A stretch of 64,000 nucleotides of DNA from Rothia mucilaginosa (GTDB lineage: Bacteria > Actinomycetota > Actinomycetes > Actinomycetales > Micrococcaceae). The stretch covers positions 1,674,001 through 1,738,000 of the forward strand of contig NZ_CP079822.1 in the NCBI RefSeq assembly GCF_019334805.1. Direction: 5' to 3'. The position numbers were made by a program, and so were the translations under genes. This document shows, piece after piece, positions 28,405 through 38,357 of the stretch (position 1 is its first letter; the number at the start of each line of letters is the position of its first letter). Below the pieces are notes generated by a model that searched no databases, was not told the origin of the DNA, and worked only from the letters and a program-made list of their open reading frames with translations.

Positions 28405-29397
28405 GTGCTTATTGCACAGCGCCCCACTCTGACTGAAGAGGTCGTAGCGCCCAACCGCTCGCGCTTCACTATCGAGCCTCTGGAGCCCGGTTTCGGCTAC
28501 ACCATGGGTAACTCCCTCCGCCGTACTCTGCTGTCCTCCATCCCCGGCGCCGCTGTTACCAGCGTCCGCATTGATGGCGTACTGCACGAGTTCAGCACCG
28601 TTCCCGGCGTGACCGAGGACGTCACTGAGATCATCTTGAACATCAAGAAGCTCTCCATCTCTTCTGAGAACGACGAGCCCGTCGTGGCCTACCTGCGCAA
28701 GCAGGGCGAAGGTGAACTGACCGCAGGCGACATCGAGGTTCCCGCTGGCGTGGAGATCCACAACCCGGAACTGCACCTGGCAACCCTGAACGCCTCGGCA
28801 AACTTCAACGCTGAGCTGGTTATCGAGCGCGGTCGCGGCTACGTGACTGCAGCTCAGAACAAGGTCGGCGATGGCGAGATTGGCCGTATCCCGGTTGACT
28901 CCATCTACTCCCCGGTTCTGAAGGTTACCTTCAGCGTGAACGCGACCCGTGTTGAGCAGCGCACCGACTTCGACAGCCTGACCCTGGACGTCGAAACCAA
29001 GGAAGCCATCGCACCGCGTGACGCCGTTGCTTCTGCAGGCAGCACCCTGGTCGAGCTCTTCGGCCTTGCACGTGAGCTGAACATTGCAGCTGAGGGTATC
29101 GAAGTTGGCCCGTCGCCCGCCGACGAGTCCATGGCCGCTGATTTGGCACTGCCGATCGAGGACCTGAACATGTCCGTCCGCTCCTACAACTGCCTCAAGC
29201 GCGAGGGCATCCACACCGTGGGTGAGCTCGTGACCCGCAGTGAAGCTGACCTGATGGATATCCGTAACTTCGGTGCTAAGTCCATTGACGAGGTCAAGGC
29301 AAAGCTCATCGAGCTCGGCCTGGCTTTGAAGGACTCCCCTCCCGGTTTCGAGCCTGCTGCACGCCCGCTTGATGACGAAGACGGTTCCGGCGAATAA
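28405..29397 (+). CDS. rpoA: DNA-directed RNA polymerase subunit alpha
   Basis: 330 residues, GTG start with AAAGGAAA upstream. N-terminal dimerisation domain residues 1-~235 ([33 protein letters not shown]). The C-terminal helix-hairpin-helix domain is at ~250-315 ([23 protein letters not shown]). It assembles core RNA polymerase and contacts activators and UP elements. An acidic tail ends the chain (DDEDGSGE). Confidence 0.98.
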   Translation: MLIAQRPTLTEEVVAPNRSRFTIEPLEPGFGYTMGNSLRRTLLSSIPGAAVTSVRIDGVLHEFSTVPGVTEDVTEIILNIKKLSISSENDEPVVAYLRKQGEGELTAGDIEVPAGVEIHNPELHLATLNASANFNAELVIERGRGYVTAAQNKVGDGEIGRIPVDSIYSPVLKVTFSVNATRVEQRTDFDSLTLDVETKEAIAPRDAVASAGSTLVELFGLARELNIAAEGIEVGPSPADESMAADLALPIEDLNMSVRSYNCLKREGIHTVGELVTRSEADLMDIRNFGAKSIDEVKAKLIELGLALKDSPPGFEPAARPLDDEDGSGE

Positions 29398-29502
29398 TTT
29401 CGACCGAATAGTTCACCCGGTTCCACCGGGATCAGTCAAACTTGATTCCCTAAGAGGCTCCGCTGCTGGGGCGTTAGGGAACGCAACTATGGAGATTTAA
29501 CT

Positions 29503-30156
29503 ATGCCTACTCCCACTAAGGGTCCCCGCCTCGGCGGTTCCCCGACCCACGAGCGCCACATGCTCAACAACCTGTCGGCGCAGCTGTTCCAGCACAAGCG
29601 CATCACCACCACCCTGACCAAGGCAAAGCGCCTGCGTCCGGTGGCAGAGCGCTTCATCACCTTCGGTAAGAAGGGCGACCTGGCTGCTCGCCGTCGCGTG
29701 CTGCGTTCCATCACCGACAAGTCCGTCGTGCACGAGCTCTTCACCGTTATTGCTCCGGCAATGGCAGAGCGCCCCGGTGGTTACACCCGCATCATCAAGA
29801 TCGGTAACCGTAAGGGTGACAACGCTCCCATGGCAGTCATCGAGCTCGTCATGGAGCCCGTTGCAACCAAGGGTGCAGTTGCTGAGGCAACCAAGGTTGC
29901 TGAGAAGGCAGCTGAGGCTCCCAAGGCTGAAGCAGCTGAGGGCCTGCCCGCAGGTTCCCACGCACCCCTGGAGTCCGGCGAGGCTCCCGAGGGCTTCGAG
30001 GTTAAGGGTAACGCCGATTCCATGAAGTACCACGTGCCCGGTTCCCGCTGGTACTCCAGCACCAAGGCTGAAATCTGGTTCGACTCCGCTGAGTCGGCAG
30101 AGGCTGCAGGTTACGCCCCCGCAGGTGGCGCAGCAGCACAGAAGGTTTCCGAGTAA
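29503..30156 (+). CDS. rplQ: 50S ribosomal protein L17 with a C-terminal extra module
   Basis: 217 residues, against about 120 for typical L17. The core is residues 1-~122 ([23 protein letters not shown] ... VIELVME). An Ala/Glu/Lys linker follows (~123-150). The terminal segment [20 protein letters not shown]...[10 protein letters not shown] matches a short His/Pro/Trp/Tyr/Phe module that I recall from the ends of other actinobacterial proteins. L17 surrounds the tunnel exit region. It is the last gene of the alpha operon, followed by a hairpin. Confidence 0.97.
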   Translation: MPTPTKGPRLGGSPTHERHMLNNLSAQLFQHKRITTTLTKAKRLRPVAERFITFGKKGDLAARRRVLRSITDKSVVHELFTVIAPAMAERPGGYTRIIKIGNRKGDNAPMAVIELVMEPVATKGAVAEATKVAEKAAEAPKAEAAEGLPAGSHAPLESGEAPEGFEVKGNADSMKYHVPGSRWYSSTKAEIWFDSAESAEAAGYAPAGGAAAQKVSE

Positions 30157-30195
30157 TACGGATCCCAGCTGATTTAGGCTAAGCCTAAAATATGT

Positions 30196-30229
30196 CAATC
30201 CGCCGTCCACTGCTGTGGGCGGCGGATTG
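30196..30229 (+). terminator. Terminator of the alpha operon
   Basis: Fifteen-bp stem (30196-30210 with 30215-30229) with one G-U pair and loop TGCT. The tail GTGTATCTGC is only weakly T-rich. Confidence 0.65.
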
Positions 30230-30329
30230 GTGTATCTGCATACTTAAGAGGACACGGTTCTTTGCGCATTCGCTATCCAAGAGCCGGCCCGTAGTCTTCA
30301 ATCGTCCTTTACCGCTGAAAGGCACACCA

Positions 30330-31295
30330 ATGCATAACGCTACTTCTTTAGAGAATTACGAAGAGCAGCCCTTCACCGCTACGCACCGCGTGCGAATTGA
30401 TTGTGCTTACGACGGTTCTCTTTTCAGCGGGTGGGCAGCCCAGCCGAACCTGGTCACCGTGCAGGGAGTTATCGAGAACGCCCTCGAGCTGATTCTGCGG
30501 GCGCCTCACCGTGTGGTGGTTGCGGGTCGAACGGATGCGGGAGTCCACGCAGAAGCCCAAACCTTGCACTGCGATCTGAGTGATGAGGACTGGACTCGCC
30601 TGCAGGGGCGAACGGGGGAAGATGACCCGACGGCTGCCCTGGGGCGCCGCCTCACCGGGGCTCTTCAACGATGCCTTTACGATGCGGAAGAGCAGCTGAA
30701 CCTTCCGAAGAACGTTCGCGGCATTTTGCAGGGCGCTATTCAGATTCACCGCGTGAGCGAAGTGCCCTTTGATTTTGATGCGCGCTTCTCCGCTACCGGC
30801 CGCCGCTATGTTTACCGCATCGCAGATGGTGCGGCGGACGGTCTTAACCCTCTGCACCGCACCTACACTTGGGCAGTACCTGAGCATCTGGATTGCGCTG
30901 ATCTTAACGAATCGGCACAGCAGCTACTCGGTCTGCGTGATTTCCTCTCTTTCTGCAAGCCGCGTGAAGGGGCGACTACGATTCGTGAACTGCGAGAACT
31001 CAGCTTTACCCGCATAGAAAGCGGTCTGATTGAGGTGCGCGTGGTGGCTGACGCCTTCTGCCATCACATGGTGCGTTCGCTTGTGGGCGCGTTGGTGCTC
31101 TACGGTACAGGTAAGCGTGACGCCGCCTGGTTGCGTGAGCGGATCGAGAACCCTGGACGCGAGGCTTCGCTGACTTTGGCACCTCCGCATGCGCTCGCCC
31201 TGGCTGAGATTTACTACCCTGCATCGGAGCTCTACGGTGTGCAGGCGGAGCGTGCTCGAGCAAAGCGTGAAGACCACGAGGCACAGAGTGCTTAA
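30330..31295 (+). CDS. truA: tRNA pseudouridine(38-40) synthase TruA
   Basis: 321 residues from ATG 30330 with GAAAGG 7 nt upstream. The longer open frame from 30192 overlaps the rplQ terminator and is rejected. The catalytic Asp is D69 in VVAGRTDAGVHAEAQ. IDCAYDGSLFSGWAAQP and FCHHMVRSLVGALVLYGTG are conserved TruA segments. It converts uridines 38-40 of the tRNA anticodon arm. Gene order alpha operon-truA is common in Gram-positive bacteria. Confidence 0.95.
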   Translation: MHNATSLENYEEQPFTATHRVRIDCAYDGSLFSGWAAQPNLVTVQGVIENALELILRAPHRVVVAGRTDAGVHAEAQTLHCDLSDEDWTRLQGRTGEDDPTAALGRRLTGALQRCLYDAEEQLNLPKNVRGILQGAIQIHRVSEVPFDFDARFSATGRRYVYRIADGAADGLNPLHRTYTWAVPEHLDCADLNESAQQLLGLRDFLSFCKPREGATTIRELRELSFTRIESGLIEVRVVADAFCHHMVRSLVGALVLYGTGKRDAAWLRERIENPGREASLTLAPPHALALAEIYYPASELYGVQAERARAKREDHEAQSA

Positions 31296-31660
31296 CGCCC
31301 TGTGTATATTGAGCGCCGTCACACGCCGGAAGTGATGAGGGGCTCAACGGAGGAGCGCAATCGTCGAGGGTGAATTACACGGATGGAATTTAAAAATGTG
31401 TTTAAGACAAAAAAGCCCTATTTTTAAGGCTTTGGCGGTGGATTAAGCACTCGACGTCCTGTATAGTCTTGATATGTTGTGCGTGTTCTACCCGAGCGCG
31501 CTCTAAATCGCTGTCTAGTTGCAGGACGTTAAGGCGGTATAGAGTACGGGCAGAACGGGCGGCAGCTCGGTCCTCACCCGGGTGTTCGTCATGCACGTAA
31601 GTAAAAGGCGCGATACCCAACTAAGCGCCGTATGTACATTTCGAGACAAAGGCCAATATT
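31296..31660 (+). promoter_or_regulatory. truA-rplM gap and L13 leader
   Basis: No gene is seen. AAAGCC (31412-31417) and GGCTTT (31428-31433) form a weak terminator-like hairpin for truA. TATAGT at ~31453-31458 is a possible -10 for rplM, which would leave a ~200-nt leader. GGCGC (31608-31612) and GCGCC (31625-31629) pair near its end. Confidence 0.4.
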
Positions 31661-32104
31661 TTGCGCACTTATACTCCCAAGCCCGGCGAAGTCGAGCGCC
31701 AGTGGCACGTCATTGACGCCACCGACGTTGTTCTCGGCCGCCTCGCAAGCCAGACCGCTATCCTGCTGCGCGGTAAGCACAAGCCGACTTTTGCTCCCCA
31801 CGTTGACACCGGTGACTTCGTTATCATCGTGAACGCTGAGAAGGTCGCCCTGACCGGTGCAAAGCTCGAGCAGAAGCGTGCATACCGCCACTCGGGTTAC
31901 CCCGGCGGTCTGAAGTCCGTGAACTACGCAGAGCTGCTTGAGACCAACCCCGTTCGCGCGGTTGAGAAGGCTGTTAAGGGCATGCTGCCCAAGAACAAGC
32001 TTGCTGCACAGCAGCTCAAGAAGCTGAAGGTCTACGCTGGTCCCGAGCACCCGCACGCGGCACAGCAGCCCAAGACCTACGAATTCAACCAGGTCGCCCA
32101 GTAA
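31661..32104 (+). CDS. rplM: 50S ribosomal protein L13
   Basis: 147 residues, TTG start at 31661 giving [30 protein letters not shown], the usual actinobacterial N terminus. The only upstream purine run is AAAGG (31648-31652), so initiation is weak in sequence terms. L13 is an early 50S assembly protein. Followed by rpsI after 32 nt. Confidence 0.96.
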   Translation: MRTYTPKPGEVERQWHVIDATDVVLGRLASQTAILLRGKHKPTFAPHVDTGDFVIIVNAEKVALTGAKLEQKRAYRHSGYPGGLKSVNYAELLETNPVRAVEKAVKGMLPKNKLAAQQLKKLKVYAGPEHPHAAQQPKTYEFNQVAQ

Positions 32105-32136
32105 TTCGGGCCTACGAAGAAACAATAGGAGAAATC

Positions 32137-32628
32137 GTGGCTCAGAACGAAGAGCAGATCGTAGTCGAGGAAGAGCTGACCAGCTACACCTCGGAGTCCG
32201 CTGCCCCCGCAGCGGCTAAGGCAGCACGTCCGGCACTGACCGTTGCAGGCGCAGCAGTTGGTCGCCGCAAGGAAGCAGTGGCACGCGTTCGCGTTGTGCC
32301 CGGTTCCGGCAACTGGACCATCAACGGCCGTAGCCTGGAAGACTACTTCCCCAACAAGCTGCACCAGCAGGACGTCAACCAGCCCTTCAAGCTCCTGGAG
32401 CTTGAGGGCGCATACGACGTCATCGCACGCATCAACGGTGGTGGCCCCTCCGGTCAGGCAGGTGCTCTGCGCCTGGGTATCGCTCGTGCACTGAACGAGA
32501 TCGACCGCGAGAACAACCGCCCCGCACTGAAGAAGGCTGGCTACCTGACCCGTGACGCACGCGTCATCGAGCGTAAGAAGGCTGGTCTTAAGAAGGCACG
32601 CAAGGCTTCGCAGTTCTCCAAGCGTTAA
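32137..32628 (+). CDS. rpsI: 30S ribosomal protein S9 with acidic/Ala N-terminal extension
   Basis: 163 residues, GTG start with AGGAGAAATC upstream. About 35 extra N-terminal residues ([26 protein letters not shown]) precede the S9 core, which begins at [16 protein letters not shown]. It ends [11 protein letters not shown], the tail that reaches the P-site tRNA. Translated with rplM. Confidence 0.98.
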   Translation: MAQNEEQIVVEEELTSYTSESAAPAAAKAARPALTVAGAAVGRRKEAVARVRVVPGSGNWTINGRSLEDYFPNKLHQQDVNQPFKLLELEGAYDVIARINGGGPSGQAGALRLGIARALNEIDRENNRPALKKAGYLTRDARVIERKKAGLKKARKASQFSKR

Positions 32629-32650
32629 TCGCTGGTTTTTACGAAGCGTT

Positions 32651-32687
32651 ACGCCCCGCTTCTCCTTCGGGAGATTCGGGGCGTTTT
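32651..32687 (+). terminator. Terminator of rplM-rpsI
   Basis: ACGCCCCG (32651-32658) pairs with CGGGGCGT (32677-32684); inner TCTCC-TTCG-GGAGA hairpin; TTTT overlaps the 3' arm. Confidence 0.85.
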
Positions 32688-32743
32688 GCGTATCTACTCA
32701 CCGTGAGCGTTACAAGGTTATAGGGTGCATATAACTGTTACGT

Positions 32744-32772
32744 TTGTTCATTGAAGAGCACCCCGGTAGAGT
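32744..32772 (+). promoter_or_regulatory. Candidate promoter of ppk2
   Basis: TTGTTC (32744-32749), 17-bp spacer, TAGAGT (32767-32772), 36 bp before the ppk2 start. Confidence 0.6.
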
Positions 32773-32808
32773 TAAAGAGTCAAAGCAGACAGGAAGAAAA
32801 GAGTACTC

Positions 32809-33876
32809 ATGGCAGAGCAGAATCCCTCCACCAAGCCCGAAGAAAAGGCAGTGGAGGCTCCTCAGGCTGAAGCCCCCCAGCACACCGCTGAAGGCGCACA
32901 CGCACACACCGGTTCTGAGAAGAAACAGGCCATCAAGGAAGCCCTGAAGCCCCAGGCACGCCGTACCTCCGTCGTTGAAGACTACTCGGCAGAGCTGGAC
33001 GAAATGGCTTCCCTCACCCGCGCCCTCGGCAAGGACAAGAAGGACGACGAAACCTCTCAGGCATGGAAGAAGGGTTACCCCTACGACACCAAACTCAGCC
33101 GTAAGGCATACGAGAAGGAAAAGCGTGCCCTGCAGATTGAGTTGCTGAAGCTACAGCTCTGGGCTAAGTCCACCGGTCAGAAGATCCTCATCATCTTCGA
33201 AGGCCGTGACGCAGCAGGTAAGGGTGGCTCCATTAAGCGCTTCACCGAGCACCTGAACCCCCGTGGCGCTCGCGTTGTCGCACTGGAGAAGCCGACCGAT
33301 ATCGAGCAGACCCAGTGGTACTTCCAGCGTTACATCAAGCACCTGCCCTCCGGCGGCGAAATCGTCCTGATGGACCGCTCCTGGTACAACCGTGCCGGCG
33401 TTGAGCGCGTTATGGGCTACTGCACCCAGGCACAGTACTTCGAGTTCATGCGCGAAGTTCCGGACCTGGAGCGCATGCTGGTGAACTCCGGTATCCACAT
33501 CATCAAGTTCTGGTTCTCCGTCACCCGCGAAGAGCAGCTCGCACGCTTCACCTCCCGCCGTACCGACCCGGTTCGTCAGTGGAAGCTTTCCCCCACCGAC
33601 CTGGCGTCCCTGGACAAGTGGGACGACTACACCGCGGCAAAGGAAGCAATGTTCTTCTACACCCACACCGGTGACGCTCCCTGGACCGTCATCAAGTCCA
33701 ACGACAAGAAGCGCGCACGTCTGGAAGCAATGCGTTACGTGCTCACCCAGTTCGACTACCCCTCCAAGGATGAGGCAGTTGTGGGCGAGCTCGATTCGCT
33801 GATTGTCCGCTCCGCATCACACGTCTTCGAGGACGAGTCCGGTGACTCCCCCGACGGCTTCCCCGTCGTCAAGTAA
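32809..33876 (+). CDS. ppk2: Polyphosphate kinase 2
   Basis: 355 residues. The first ~85 are a charged, low-complexity extension. The PPK2 domain covers ~90-330: Walker A GRDAAGKGG (residues 132-140), Walker B-type MDRSWYNRAGVERVMGY (D189, R190), FWFSVTREEQLARF and KLSPTDLASLDKWDDYT. It transfers phosphate between polyphosphate and nucleoside di- or triphosphates; single-domain members like this usually phosphorylate NDPs. It sits between rpsI and glmM, with its own promoter and terminator. Confidence 0.93.
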   Translation: MAEQNPSTKPEEKAVEAPQAEAPQHTAEGAHAHTGSEKKQAIKEALKPQARRTSVVEDYSAELDEMASLTRALGKDKKDDETSQAWKKGYPYDTKLSRKAYEKEKRALQIELLKLQLWAKSTGQKILIIFEGRDAAGKGGSIKRFTEHLNPRGARVVALEKPTDIEQTQWYFQRYIKHLPSGGEIVLMDRSWYNRAGVERVMGYCTQAQYFEFMREVPDLERMLVNSGIHIIKFWFSVTREEQLARFTSRRTDPVRQWKLSPTDLASLDKWDDYTAAKEAMFFYTHTGDAPWTVIKSNDKKRARLEAMRYVLTQFDYPSKDEAVVGELDSLIVRSASHVFEDESGDSPDGFPVVK

Positions 33877-33946
33877 GCGTGGATAAATAGGGGAGAATAA
33901 AAACTCAACCCTACGGCGATAGAGCCGCCAAATAGCTTGCATTATG

Positions 33947-34000
33947 AAGGTGCCTGTCTCTCTTTTCCCAACCCCGGGAACGGAGAGCAGGCACCTTTGC
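33947..34000 (+). terminator. Terminator of ppk2
   Basis: AAGGTGCCTG (33947-33956) pairs with CAGGCACCTT (33988-33997), with further inner pairing around CCCGGG; TTTGCG follows. Confidence 0.8.
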
Positions 34001-34107
34001 GCGTCTGCAGAAATATTAGCTATGAAGCAGATATGTAGCCGCTGAAAATCACTTTCTGATTATGAAGAATTTACGGTGTATGCGCCTAAGCAGAGTTACG
34101 CACAACG

Positions 34108-34113
34108 TAAAAT
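34108..34113 (+). promoter_or_regulatory. -10 element placing the glmM start at the transcript 5' end
   Basis: TAAAAT at 34108-34113 is followed by six bases and the GTG start at 34120. No separate Shine-Dalgarno spacing is possible. Suggests a leaderless mRNA. Confidence 0.45.
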
Positions 34114-34119
34114 AAAAGG

Positions 34120-35478
34120 GTGACTGAACGACTTTTTGGAACCGACGGCGTACGCGGTCTGGCAAACGATGTAATTACTCCCGCCCTGGCTATGGAGCTC
34201 GCGCAGGCGGCTTCTATTGTTCTGGGCTTTGACACGGTAGAAGAGGGCGTACGCCCCCGTGCCGTGATTGCAAATGACTCCCGATCCTCTGCAGACTTTA
34301 TTGTCTCTGCGATGAAGGCTGGCTTCGCTAGCGCAGGTGTTGACGTGCTGGATGCCGGCATTGTCCCCACCCCCGCAGCAGCTTACCTGGTGGCACACAC
34401 CGGTGCTGACTTTGGCGTGATGATTTCTGCATCGCACAACCCCGCAGCGGACAACGGTATTAAGTTCCTGGCTCGTGGCGGCCAGAAGCTGGAAGACTCC
34501 GTTGAGGACGCTATTGAGCGCGTTTACCGCGAGAAGTCCTTCCGCTACCCGACCGGTGGTGCTGTGGGTACCGTCAAGCCCCTGGAGAACGGTACCGAGG
34601 CTTACGTGAAGCACCTGGTCTCCACCCTGCCCGAAGGCAAGCCCCTCGACGGCATGAAGATTGTTCTGGACTGCGCAAACGGTGCAGCCTACGCGGCGTC
34701 CCCGGCAACCTTCGAGGCACTGGGTGCAGAGGTCATCGCACTGGCTGTAGAGCCCAACGGCACCAACATCAACGACGGTGTGGGTTCCACCCACCCCGAG
34801 AAGCTGCAGGCAGCTGTCGTTGAGCACGGCGCGGACCTCGGTATCGCCCACGACGGTGACTCCGACCGTTGCCAGGCAGTTGACGAAAAGGGCAACCTGG
34901 TAGATGGCGACCAGATCATGGCTATCCTGGCTGTTGCCGCTAAGCGCGAAGGTAAGCTCGCAAAGGACACCCTCGTCGCAACCGTGATGAGCAGCCTGGG
35001 TCTGGAACTGTACCTGCGCGAGCACGGTATTACCCTGGGCCGTACCGCTGTGGGCGACCGCTACGTCCTCGAGTCTATGCGCGAGCACGGCTACAACCTC
35101 GGCGGCGAGCAGTCCGGCCACGTCATCATGAGCGACTACGCAACCACCGGTGACGGCGTTCTGACTGGCATCCAGCTGGCTGCAGAGGTTGCACGAAGCG
35201 GCCAGACCCTCTCGAATCTGGCATCCCGTATGCAGCCCACCCCGCAGCGTCTGATCAATGTCAAGGGTGTTGACCGTGCGGCTGTGAAGACCAATGAGGC
35301 GCTCGCTACCGCTGTGAGCGAGGCTGAGGGCGTACTGGGTGAGAGCGGCCGCGTGCTACTGCGTGCATCCGGCACCGAGCCTCTGGTGCGTGTGATGGTT
35401 GAAGCTGCAACTCAGGAGCAGGCTGATGAGGTTGCTCAGCAGCTGGCTGACGTTGTGGCTAAGGAACTGGCACTCTAA
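34120..35478 (+). CDS. glmM: Phosphoglucosamine mutase
   Basis: 452 residues from GTG 34120, [17 protein letters not shown]. The phosphoserine loop is [14 protein letters not shown] (S105). The metal loop is [10 protein letters not shown] and the phosphate-binding end [15 protein letters not shown]. It converts glucosamine-6-phosphate to glucosamine-1-phosphate on the way to UDP-GlcNAc. glmS, the preceding step, is 3 kb downstream. The start lies 6 nt after a -10 hexamer, so it may be translated from a leaderless message. Confidence 0.97.
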   Translation: MTERLFGTDGVRGLANDVITPALAMELAQAASIVLGFDTVEEGVRPRAVIANDSRSSADFIVSAMKAGFASAGVDVLDAGIVPTPAAAYLVAHTGADFGVMISASHNPAADNGIKFLARGGQKLEDSVEDAIERVYREKSFRYPTGGAVGTVKPLENGTEAYVKHLVSTLPEGKPLDGMKIVLDCANGAAYAASPATFEALGAEVIALAVEPNGTNINDGVGSTHPEKLQAAVVEHGADLGIAHDGDSDRCQAVDEKGNLVDGDQIMAILAVAAKREGKLAKDTLVATVMSSLGLELYLREHGITLGRTAVGDRYVLESMREHGYNLGGEQSGHVIMSDYATTGDGVLTGIQLAAEVARSGQTLSNLASRMQPTPQRLINVKGVDRAAVKTNEALATAVSEAEGVLGESGRVLLRASGTEPLVRVMVEAATQEQADEVAQQLADVVAKELAL

Positions 35479-35521
35479 ACGTATTCTCTTCCGGCGCGAA
35501 GACCGTAATGGAGGATAGAGA

Positions 35522-35554
35522 AAGGGCTGGGAAGGTAACACCTTCCCAGCCCTT
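35522..35554 (+). terminator. Terminator of glmM
   Basis: Fourteen-bp perfect stem (35522-35535 with 35541-35554), loop TAACA, followed by CTCCGTTATCTT. Confidence 0.8.
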
Positions 35555-35591
35555 CTCCGTTATCTTGGGTGGGGGAGGGGGACGAGGATAC

Positions 35592-35627
35592 GGAAAACCC
35601 CCGCATCCACAGGGGATACGGGGGTTT
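35592..35627 (-). terminator. Terminator of mscL
   Basis: AAACCCCCG (35595-35603) and CGGGGGTTT (35619-35627). The extra A at 35594 gives TTTTCC on the minus strand. It lies 28 bp past the mscL stop. Confidence 0.75.
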
Positions 35628-35654
35628 GAAACTTAGTGGTAGAGAGCAGAGAAA

Positions 35655-36035
35655 TTACTTCTTTGCCAGAGCGTCGCGGATCTCCTTCAGGAGGTCAAGC
35701 TCGGTCTCTTCCTTTTCAACAGCCTCGTCTTCAGCCTTCTTCTTAGCCAGTGCGAGTTCAGTCAGCTTCTGAGTGGGGATAACAACTGCGAAGTACACAG
35801 CAGCTGCAATCAGGACGAAGTTGACAACAGCGGTCAGGAACACGCCAACCTTGATCTGGCCGAAGACCAGGAACTCATCGAAGTTGGGGGAGCCAACCAG
35901 CATGGAGATAGCCGGCATCAGGACGGCCTGGACAAGAGAGGTCACCACAGCGGTGAAGGCGGTACCCATGATCAGACCAACTGCGAGGTCGATGACGTTA
36001 CCGCGGATCAGAAAATCTTTAAAACCCTTAAGCAT
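35655..36035 (-). CDS. mscL: Large-conductance mechanosensitive channel
   Basis: 126 residues. N-terminal LKGFKDFLIRGNVIDLAVGLIMGTAFTAVV contains the amphipathic helix and pore-lining TM1. TM2 is GVFLTAVVNFVLIAAAVYFAVVIP. The C-terminal helix is charged and coiled-coil-like. It opens at high membrane tension to release solutes on osmotic down-shock. TATTCT 7 nt before the ATG suggests a leaderless transcript. Monocistronic, convergent with glmM. Confidence 0.97.
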   Translation of the reverse strand: MLKGFKDFLIRGNVIDLAVGLIMGTAFTAVVTSLVQAVLMPAISMLVGSPNFDEFLVFGQIKVGVFLTAVVNFVLIAAAVYFAVVIPTQKLTELALAKKKAEDEAVEKEETELDLLKEIRDALAKK

Positions 36036-36327
36036 GAGATATAGAATAGCGCCTTTCGGGTGTTCAAAATGCCATATTCTGAGAAAATTTTCACTGTAAA
36101 GTATGTGTTTTTCTTCACAGTGGTTCTATGGCACTCAATACTTAAGGTCTAGGTCACATGAAGCTGACTAAAACTCTCTAAAACCTGCGAAAAACCGCGG
36201 ATTTACAGGACTTGTACGCGAAAAAATATGCATCTACTGTGCCTATTTAATTCCGACATGGAAGCCAGAAATACGACACGCATCACCACTCGACGCACCG
36301 GACAAAGCCAAAAACTTAGCTCAGAGC
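36036..36327. other. AT-rich intergenic region
   Basis: Holds the -10-like TATTCT of mscL (36043-36048, minus strand). Nothing else could be assigned. Confidence 0.4.
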
Positions 36328-37242
36328 CTAGTTCGCACTTGCATAGTCGGGTGCCGCACCCGTACCGATAAACTCCTCAAAAGTCTTCGCACCCGAAGAC
36401 ACATACTCCTGAGCAATCTGCACACCCACATAACGGTAATGCCACGGCTCAAAACGATAACCGGTCACCGACTGACGACCATCAGGGAAACGCAAAATAT
36501 ATCCGTAACGCGGAGCATTCTTAGCCAACCACTGACCAGCCAGTGTATCGCGGTAACACTCCTCCAGACGGCAACCCTCAGGAGAAGCAAAGTCAATCGC
36601 CAAACCAGTCTGATGCTCCGAATAGCCGGGACGAGCCGACAACTGATCCGCCACCTGCTGGCCGTTCACCGAAACCCAATACTGATAGGTCTGCTGCTGC
36701 ACCGCATACGAACGATATGCGCTAGAAACAAGCAGAGTCACGCCGTCGGTCGCCGCCGCATCAATCATCGTGTCCGCCGCCTTAGCCGCCTCAGCACGCA
36801 ATTGATGACCATAGAACTCCACCAGGTCGCTCGGCTCCCAGTCCTGTTGCTCAAAGGGGCGCATCTTATTCACGAGGCAACGCAACGAGTCCGGCTGAGA
36901 CTCAACACTGGGCTGAGCAAGAGCCAACGGGGACGAAGACGCGCTCGCAGAAGCCGAAGCGCTTGCAGAAGCACCGGTAGCAGAAGCAACAGGGGAGGGC
37001 GCGGCAGAAGAGGTCGCCGCAGTGGAAGAGACACTAGAAGAAGCCGTTGAAGCCGTCGCAGACTCAGACGCAGAAGCGCTCGCTGCAGAAGATGAAGAGG
37101 AGGCACCCCGGCCCTGCGAGCCACAAGCCGCCAACAAGGCGGTACCGCCAACCCCCAAAGCGGCACCCAAGAGAGTGCGGCGGTTCAGCGCAGAACTATT
37201 AAGAGACTCCTGAGCGGTAGACGTACGGTGCAGAGACTTCAC
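36328..37242 (-). CDS. VanY-family D-alanyl-D-alanine carboxypeptidase, lipoprotein
   Basis: 304 residues, GTG start with GAGGAG 6 nt upstream. NRRTLLGAALGVGGTALLAACGS combines a twin-Arg-like motif with the lipobox LAAC, so a membrane-anchored lipoprotein is likely. A ~75-residue Ser/Ala/Thr linker follows. The M15-type peptidase domain covers ~115-290: SSAYRSY, SEHQTGLAIDF (zinc His and Asp) and FEPWHYRYVG (zinc His). It should trim D-Ala from peptidoglycan stem peptides outside the membrane. It is not part of a vancomycin resistance cluster here, so housekeeping wall editing is likelier than resistance. Confidence 0.9.
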   Translation of the reverse strand: MKSLHRTSTAQESLNSSALNRRTLLGAALGVGGTALLAACGSQGRGASSSSSAASASASESATASTASSSVSSTAATSSAAPSPVASATGASASASASASASSSPLALAQPSVESQPDSLRCLVNKMRPFEQQDWEPSDLVEFYGHQLRAEAAKAADTMIDAAATDGVTLLVSSAYRSYAVQQQTYQYWVSVNGQQVADQLSARPGYSEHQTGLAIDFASPEGCRLEECYRDTLAGQWLAKNAPRYGYILRFPDGRQSVTGYRFEPWHYRYVGVQIAQEYVSSGAKTFEEFIGTGAAPDYASAN

Positions 37243-37272
37243 AATAACTCCTCATCATGGCGTAGATGCAAA

Positions 37273-37331
37273 CAAAAAGCGCCAGAAGCCTAAACCCACC
37301 CCGCGAGGGAGTGGAGCCTCCGGCGCCTTCT
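37273..37331 (-). terminator. Terminator of coaA
   Basis: On the minus strand an imperfect stem GGCGCC-GGAGGC / GCTTCTGGCGC ends in TTTTT (complement of the A run at 37274-37278). It separates coaA from the downstream carboxypeptidase gene. Confidence 0.7.
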
Positions 37332-37393
37332 ACTAGAATGCACCACAATACCGGCTAAAAGCCGCACACGAACACTAAAAACCTAAAGAACCT

Positions 37394-38350
37394 CTAGTTC
37401 TTACGCAGAAGAACCTGCTCCACGGTATGCTCGGCGCCCTTCTGCAGAATCAAATGCGCACGAGCACGAGTCGGCAAAACATTCTGCACCAGATTAGGCT
37501 CATTCACGCTCTTCCAAATGCCGGTCGCTACCTCAACCGCCTGCTCATCGCTCAACTCCGCATAACGCTTGAAATATGACTCCGGATTCGCAAAAGCTGA
37601 AGAACGCAGAGTCAAGAAACGATTTACATACCAGCGCTCAATATCCTCAGTGCGGGCATCTACATAAATAGAGAAATCAAAGAAATCACTCAGCGTCAGA
37701 TCAGAAGTCTCCGGACCCTCAGCCTGCGAAGGCGCCAAAACATTCAAACCCTCAAGAATCAGAACATCCGGTGCGGTGACCTCAATATGCTCATCCGGCA
37801 TGATGTCGTAATACAGGTGTGAATACTTCGGCGCCACCACACGCTCGGCACCGGACTTCACCTGCGACACAAAATTCAACAGAGCACGGCGATCATAAGA
37901 CTCCGGGAAACCCTTACGGTGCATAATACCGCGACGCTGAAGCTCAGCATTCGGGTACAAGAAACCATCCGTAGTCACCAACTGAACCTTCGGAGTCGAA
38001 GGCCAACGGCTCAAAAGAGCCTGCAAAATACGTGCCGTCGTCGACTTACCCACAGCAACAGAACCCGCCACACCAATAATGAACGGGACGCGGCGCTGAG
38101 ACACATGCAGAAAATCATTCGTCATATGGTTCAACGAAGAAGCAGCAGTCACATACAGGTTAAGAAGACGAGAAACCGGCAGATAAATACGCTGCACCTC
38201 CTCAAGGTCGACAGTTTCACCCAGGCCTCGAAGAGACTCAATTTCCTCAGCACTGAGGGGAACAGAAATCTCATCGGCTAGGTGCGACCAACGGGAACGG
38301 TCAAGATGCATGAAGCGGTCATCGCCAGAAAAATACGGTGCGGTGCTCAT
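37394..38350 (-). CDS. coaA: Pantothenate kinase, type I
   Basis: 318 residues. P-loop [17 protein letters not shown] near residue ~95. Other motifs are [33 protein letters not shown] and [11 protein letters not shown]. It phosphorylates pantothenate, the first step of CoA synthesis. TACACT (38358-38363) lies 7 nt before the ATG, so the message may be leaderless. Divergent from glmS across 184 bp. Confidence 0.97.
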   Translation of the reverse strand: MSTAPYFSGDDRFMHLDRSRWSHLADEISVPLSAEEIESLRGLGETVDLEEVQRIYLPVSRLLNLYVTAASSLNHMTNDFLHVSQRRVPFIIGVAGSVAVGKSTTARILQALLSRWPSTPKVQLVTTDGFLYPNAELQRRGIMHRKGFPESYDRRALLNFVSQVKSGAERVVAPKYSHLYYDIMPDEHIEVTAPDVLILEGLNVLAPSQAEGPETSDLTLSDFFDFSIYVDARTEDIERWYVNRFLTLRSSAFANPESYFKRYAELSDEQAVEVATGIWKSVNEPNLVQNVLPTRARAHLILQKGAEHTVEQVLLRKN

Positions 38351-38357
38351 TTATCTA

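Noticed and set aside
36328..37242. Vancomycin resistance vanY
   Set aside because: Only the M15 peptidase family is shared; no vanH/vanA/vanX or two-component genes are nearby.
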